Of a stretch of 64,000 nucleotides of DNA, positions 61,727 through 64,000 are shown in pieces. The DNA is taken from NCBI GenBank assembly GCA_944362965.1, contig CALVTR010000005.1, positions 1-64,000 of the forward strand, read 5' to 3'. This DNA is from an uncultured Clostridia bacterium (GTDB lineage Bacteria; Bacillota; Clostridia; Christensenellales; UBA1242). Numbering within the stretch: the stretch's first letter is position 1; each line of letters starts with the position of its first letter. A program made the translations under genes and the position numbers. The notes under the pieces were generated by a model that was given only the letters and a program-made list of their open reading frames with translations, searched no databases and had not been told where the DNA came from.

Positions 61727-62188
61727 ATGGAAGAAAAGAAAACTGAAAACAAAGAGGAATTAAAACCTATTGATATTCTTGACGTGCTTCTTGACCAAGA
61801 CAATAGAGATCCTATTGTGCTTATGGACGAAAATGGCAGACAATTAACATTTGAACAAATTGCTGTTATTCCTTACGAAGTAAGAAAAGAAAAAAGATTA
61901 TATTGCGTTTTAAAACCAATGGATAAAATCGAAGGTATTGGCGATGACGAAGCTATCGTTTTCGTAGTTGACCAAGATAAAGACGGCAATTCAATCATCA
62001 AAGTTGAAGAAGATGAAGAAGTTGCTATCGCAGTATTTGATAAATACTATGACCTTCTTGAAGATGCTCAAAAAGAAGAAAAAGCTGAAAAAGCCGCTTC
62101 TAAGGCATCAGCAACAAAAGCACCTGCTAAGAAGAGCACATCATCTTCAGCTAAGGTTGCTGGAAAAACAAAAAAATCAACAAAATAA
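61727..62188 (+). CDS. DUF1292 family protein with histone-like tail
   Basis: A 153-aa protein. Residues 1-115 carry the DUF1292 (YrzB) fold: DPIVLMDENGRQLTFEQIAVIP, LYCVLKPMD, and the late VAIAVFDKYYDLLEDA. The last 40 residues are an Ala/Lys/Ser-rich tail (SKASATKAPAKKSTSSS...) like those of histone H1-type proteins, not part of the family. The family's function is unknown; it travels with ruvX in Firmicutes. AAAGGGGA precedes the ATG. Confidence 0.88.
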   Translation: MEEKKTENKEELKPIDILDVLLDQDNRDPIVLMDENGRQLTFEQIAVIPYEVRKEKRLYCVLKPMDKIEGIGDDEAIVFVVDQDKDGNSIIKVEEDEEVAIAVFDKYYDLLEDAQKEEKAEKAASKASATKAPAKKSTSSSAKVAGKTKKSTK

Positions 62189-62211
62189 TTAAGTAATTTG
62201 TGGTTTAAATT

Positions 62212-62254
62212 AAAAAACGATTATTCTAATGAAATATTTAGATAATCGTTTTTT
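62212..62254 (+). terminator. ruvX-DUF1292 terminator
   Basis: AAAAAACGATTAT/ATAATCGTTTTTT stem with a 17-nt loop. Confidence 0.85.
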
Positions 62255-62355
62255 GTGTTATATTAATTTAAAACATAGTTTTTTGCCTATAAAATTTTTG
62301 TATTATATTGTTTTTATTATGTATATTTTTAAATTATAAAGCCATAATTAAATTA

Positions 62356-62372
62356 CAAGGTTGTATACCTTG
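62356..62372 (+). promoter_or_regulatory. Short hairpin upstream of a small-protein gene
   Basis: CAAGG-TTGTATA-CCTTG, ending seven bases before the GGGAGGTG ribosome binding site of the gene at 62393. Confidence 0.4.
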
Positions 62373-62392
62373 ATAACAGGGAGGTGAAAACT

Positions 62393-62524
62393 ATGTTTGG
62401 TAAAAATTCCAAAATGGGGAAAAGTGCCAAGGGCAAGATGTCAAAATCTGCAAAGAGTGTAGAGGCATCTAAAGAAGCTAAGGGTTGCGGTTCTAAATCT
62501 GGTTCAGCTAAGGACTGCAAATAG
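62393..62524 (+). CDS. 43-residue Lys/Ser/Gly-rich basic protein
   Basis: A small ORF with an excellent GGGAGGTG site: MFGKNSKMGKSAKGKMSKSA, then KSVEASKEAKGCGSKSGSAK and DCK. About one residue in four is lysine, and there are two cysteines near the end. It is not a SASP (no EIA or GPR-site motif) and I do not recognise a family. It resembles small nucleic-acid-binding tails. It has its own terminator, which supports a real gene. Confidence 0.62.
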   Translation: MFGKNSKMGKSAKGKMSKSAKSVEASKEAKGCGSKSGSAKDCK

Positions 62525-62538
62525 TTTTCAGCCAAGAT

Positions 62539-62568
62539 AAAAGAAGGTCAGCGGACCTTCTTTTATTT
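62539..62568. terminator. Terminator, bidirectional
   Basis: AAAAGAAGGTC/GACCTTCTTTT stem, loop AGCG; lies between the small basic protein and the convergent lipoprotein gene. Confidence 0.9.
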
Positions 62569-62581
62569 ATGCTTATTAATC

Positions 62582-63340
62582 TTATAAGAACTGAGTTTCT
62601 GTAGCAAATAGCTCTCTGCTTAGTTTCTCAAATGATAGAACAATATTGCTATCTGAGATATTATCATAGATTATTATTTCGCAGCTACTTGTGCCATTAA
62701 AATATGAGTTACTTAAAATTGTTTGACTTGTAAGCGTATATGAACTCTCTCTTCCAGTTGAATCTGTTGTTGTTATTTGCAAACTAAATCTATATTGATA
62801 ACTAGAAATTGTTCCAGCTGAGCCAAGATATAAAACTGAAGTATGGTCAGATGTGTATGTGTTTTCTGTTGTAATGGTTTGGCTTGCAAGGGTGGTATAG
62901 ACATCACTTCCGCTAGCAGTCCTTGAGTAACTTAAAGAAAAGTTTATGCTTGTCACGTCATCAGCTGGGTCAAAAGTAATTGTGTTAAGAGCGGTATACA
63001 TCATAGAGCTAGGATTTGTTTCAGCAAATAATGCAGTGTATCTTCCGGCAGTGTCACTATTGTAGGTAAGGACAAGTGTTGAGTCTGTGCCTACAACGGT
63101 GTTATTATTTTTAATCCAGCAAACAAAAGGATTGGTCTGAGCATTGTTTTCTTTAGCAGTAAGCGTCATTGTTGTGCCTTCAACCTGTGTTGTGTCGCTT
63201 AAAGTGCCAAGAACTGAGCCAAGCACGCTATCACTTGGAGAAACGGTTATTGTGTAATAGGTTGTTGTGCCGCACGCAGAAAGAAGCAACAGCGGACATA
63301 AACATAACGATATTAAAAACATTTTAATTGATTTTTTCAT
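62582..63340 (-). CDS. Secreted lipoprotein, Thr/Ser-rich, unknown function
   Basis: A 252-aa protein with a lipoprotein signal peptide: MKKSIKMFLISLCLC, then LLLLSAC with the lipidated Cys at about 23. The mature part is Thr/Ser-rich and beta-predicted, with an InlB-like start (YTITVSPSDSVLGSVLGTL) and Ig-like stretches (STLVLTYNSDTAGRYTALFA). Probably surface-anchored and possibly an adhesin; no enzyme motif seen. Its codon and residue make-up (few Lys) differs from its cytosolic neighbours. Confidence 0.72.
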   Translation of the reverse strand: MKKSIKMFLISLCLCPLLLLSACGTTTYYTITVSPSDSVLGSVLGTLSDTTQVEGTTMTLTAKENNAQTNPFVCWIKNNNTVVGTDSTLVLTYNSDTAGRYTALFAETNPSSMMYTALNTITFDPADDVTSINFSLSYSRTASGSDVYTTLASQTITTENTYTSDHTSVLYLGSAGTISSYQYRFSLQITTTDSTGRESSYTLTSQTILSNSYFNGTSSCEIIIYDNISDSNIVLSFEKLSRELFATETQFL

Positions 63341-63435
63341 ATTGATATCCTTTATATATTAGTATTATCAATATTTTTCGTTTATTTGTCAAATTATTTG
63401 ATTTAATTTTTAAATTCTAAGTGTATTTTTTAAAG

Positions 63436-63470
63436 CCTTGCATAAAATACTATAGCAAGGAGCAAATATG
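63436..63470 (+). promoter_or_regulatory. Hairpin overlapping the ytxC ribosome binding site
   Basis: CCTTGC (63436-63441) pairs with GCAAGG (63455-63460), the latter being part of the GCAAGGAG ribosome binding site; the ATG is at 63468. ATA/TAT next to the stem can extend it with one bulged base. If it forms, translation would be reduced. Confidence 0.45.
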
Positions 63471-64000
63471 TGGGAAATATCACTTAATATTAAATCTGAA
63501 AATACTATAGTTGCAAATGTTTTATATAAATCACTATTAAATTCATTGCAGGAAATGGGTGGAATTATAACCATTGATGAAGATAAAAACTATATATCTA
63601 TTCTTGTTGGCGTCAATGAAAAATATAAAGACAAGGCAAAACTGATTATAACTTCTTGTATAATAGAGCTTGTTTGCACCAATTTTAAAATGGCTTTTTT
63701 AGATAATTTTTTAGTTTTTCCAAGAAAAGATAAGATAGGTATGCTTGCCTTTAAAAAAGCTCTTTTGAATTTTGATAAAGAAACCGATAAGTATATAGTT
63801 AAAAAATATCTTGTTTTAGACCATGACTTATTTTTAGAATCCTTTTATTATTTTAAGTTAAAACCACTTCAAGAAAAATGGGCAGAGCTTGTCTCTCTAT
63901 CAAATGAAAATAGTGATTACCTTGTCTCTTCTGATAGTTTTATAGATTTACTGAAATTTTTAGTTGACAACCTGGACATATGTGAAGATGAAATAAGTGT
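63468..64000 (+). CDS. ytxC: YtxC-like sporulation protein (partial, runs off the window)
   Basis: 177 codons are seen, open to the window end. MWEISLNIKSENTIVANVLY begins an alpha/beta domain. Later FKLKPLQEKWAELVSL, then DSFIDLLKFLVDNLDI, resemble YtxC (family form: FRLK-Y-EEL--VDKAV...EFIRLLRYFVD). YtxC is a conserved spore-former protein of unknown biochemical role; the full protein is about 280-300 aa, so roughly 100 residues are missing. AAGGAG precedes the ATG within a hairpin. Confidence 0.72.
   Translation, partial: MWEISLNIKSENTIVANVLYKSLLNSLQEMGGIITIDEDKNYISILVGVNEKYKDKAKLIITSCIIELVCTNFKMAFLDNFLVFPRKDKIGMLAFKKALLNFDKETDKYIVKKYLVLDHDLFLESFYYFKLKPLQEKWAELVSLSNENSDYLVSSDSFIDLLKFLVDNLDICEDEIS

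Noticed and set aside
62353-62535. 60-codon minus-strand frame opposite the 43-aa basic protein
   Set aside because: It has no ribosome binding site on the minus strand and would run into the terminator; the plus-strand gene explains the sequence.
1-64000. CRISPR array, integrated prophage, intact insertion sequence or defence island
   Set aside because: No regularly spaced direct repeats, no cas, integrase, capsid or restriction genes, and only decayed IS fragments at the left edge.

Overview
The window is a 64 kb piece of an AT-rich, low-GC Gram-positive chromosome. It comes most likely from an uncultured, probably gut-associated, spore-forming member of the Clostridia. The grounds are Firmicutes-style gene blocks (rimO-pgsA-cinA-recA; miaB-mutS-mutL-miaA; scpA-scpB; pta-ackA-rpmF-plsX-rnc-smc-ftsY; ruvX-DUF1292), AGGAGG-type ribosome binding sites, and near-consensus sigma-A promoters (TTGACA-17-TATAAT). 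It also carries many sporulation-type genes: a PdaB-like deacetylase, a SpoIIM-like protein, a DacF-like carboxypeptidase, a SpoIVFB-like protease, SigK with a pro-sequence, a YlbJ-like protein and a YtxC-like protein. The species cannot be named from this sequence.

Layout. Bases 1-19 are the 3' end of a 16S rRNA gene. No 23S gene follows; instead there is about 650 bp with IS3-family debris. Then come a YwaF/TMEM164-like membrane protein and a PdaB-like deacetylase (0.7-2.4 kb), the ftsK-rimO-pgsA-cinA-like-recA block (2.9-10.2 kb), and a NAD-salvage-like operon of a stand-alone NAD+-ligase adenylation domain, PnuC and a NadR-type kinase (10.3-12.7 kb). A class A PBP lies on the minus strand, followed by miaB-mutS-mutL-miaA and a PLP lyase (15-23 kb). 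Next are a frameshifted small gene, the SpoIIM-like gene and the DacF-like gene (23-25.7 kb), scpAB, a 48-codon ORF coupled to the SpoIVFB-like protease (26.8-29.5 kb), a degenerate nucleotide-cyclase-like protein, a TM2 protein and mnmA (30-33.3 kb). A remarkable 102-nt cloverleaf element follows at 33.34 kb, then DUF378, tRNA-Ser(GGA), a YjzC-like gene, DegV, a HIT protein and rnhA (33.5-36.5 kb). After that come DUF4364, an acidic hypothetical protein, ylbJ, pta-ackA-rpmF-plsX-rnc-smc-ftsY, a stray FakA-like domain, sigK and a divergent diadenylate-cyclase-fold protein (36.6-51.8 kb). A minus-strand nucleotide-salvage pair, rnpB, an unknown protein, rarA, an E2-like pseudoenzyme, polA, a HAD phosphatase, ruvX, DUF1292, a 43-aa basic protein, a lipoprotein and the start of ytxC complete the window.

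How the genes fit together. Most of the window is core information processing: DNA repair and replication (recA, mutSL, polA, rarA, ruvX, rnhA), chromosome organisation (ftsK, scpAB, smc), tRNA and ribosome modification (rimO, miaB, miaA, mnmA, rpmF), RNA processing (rnpB, rnc), lipid synthesis (pgsA, plsX) and acetate energy metabolism (pta, ackA). A dispersed sporulation programme is woven through it. Notably, both a SpoIVFB-type protease and a SigK with a plausible SpoIVFB-cleavable leader are present.

The most unusual items are the NAD-ligase-domain/PnuC/NadR operon with an operator-like palindrome array on its promoter, the four-helix cloverleaf element after mnmA, several 'pseudoenzyme' versions of known families (CinA, NodB deacetylase, cyclase, E2, DAC), genes with promoters placed for leaderless mRNAs, and a family of small AT-rich intergenic repeats.
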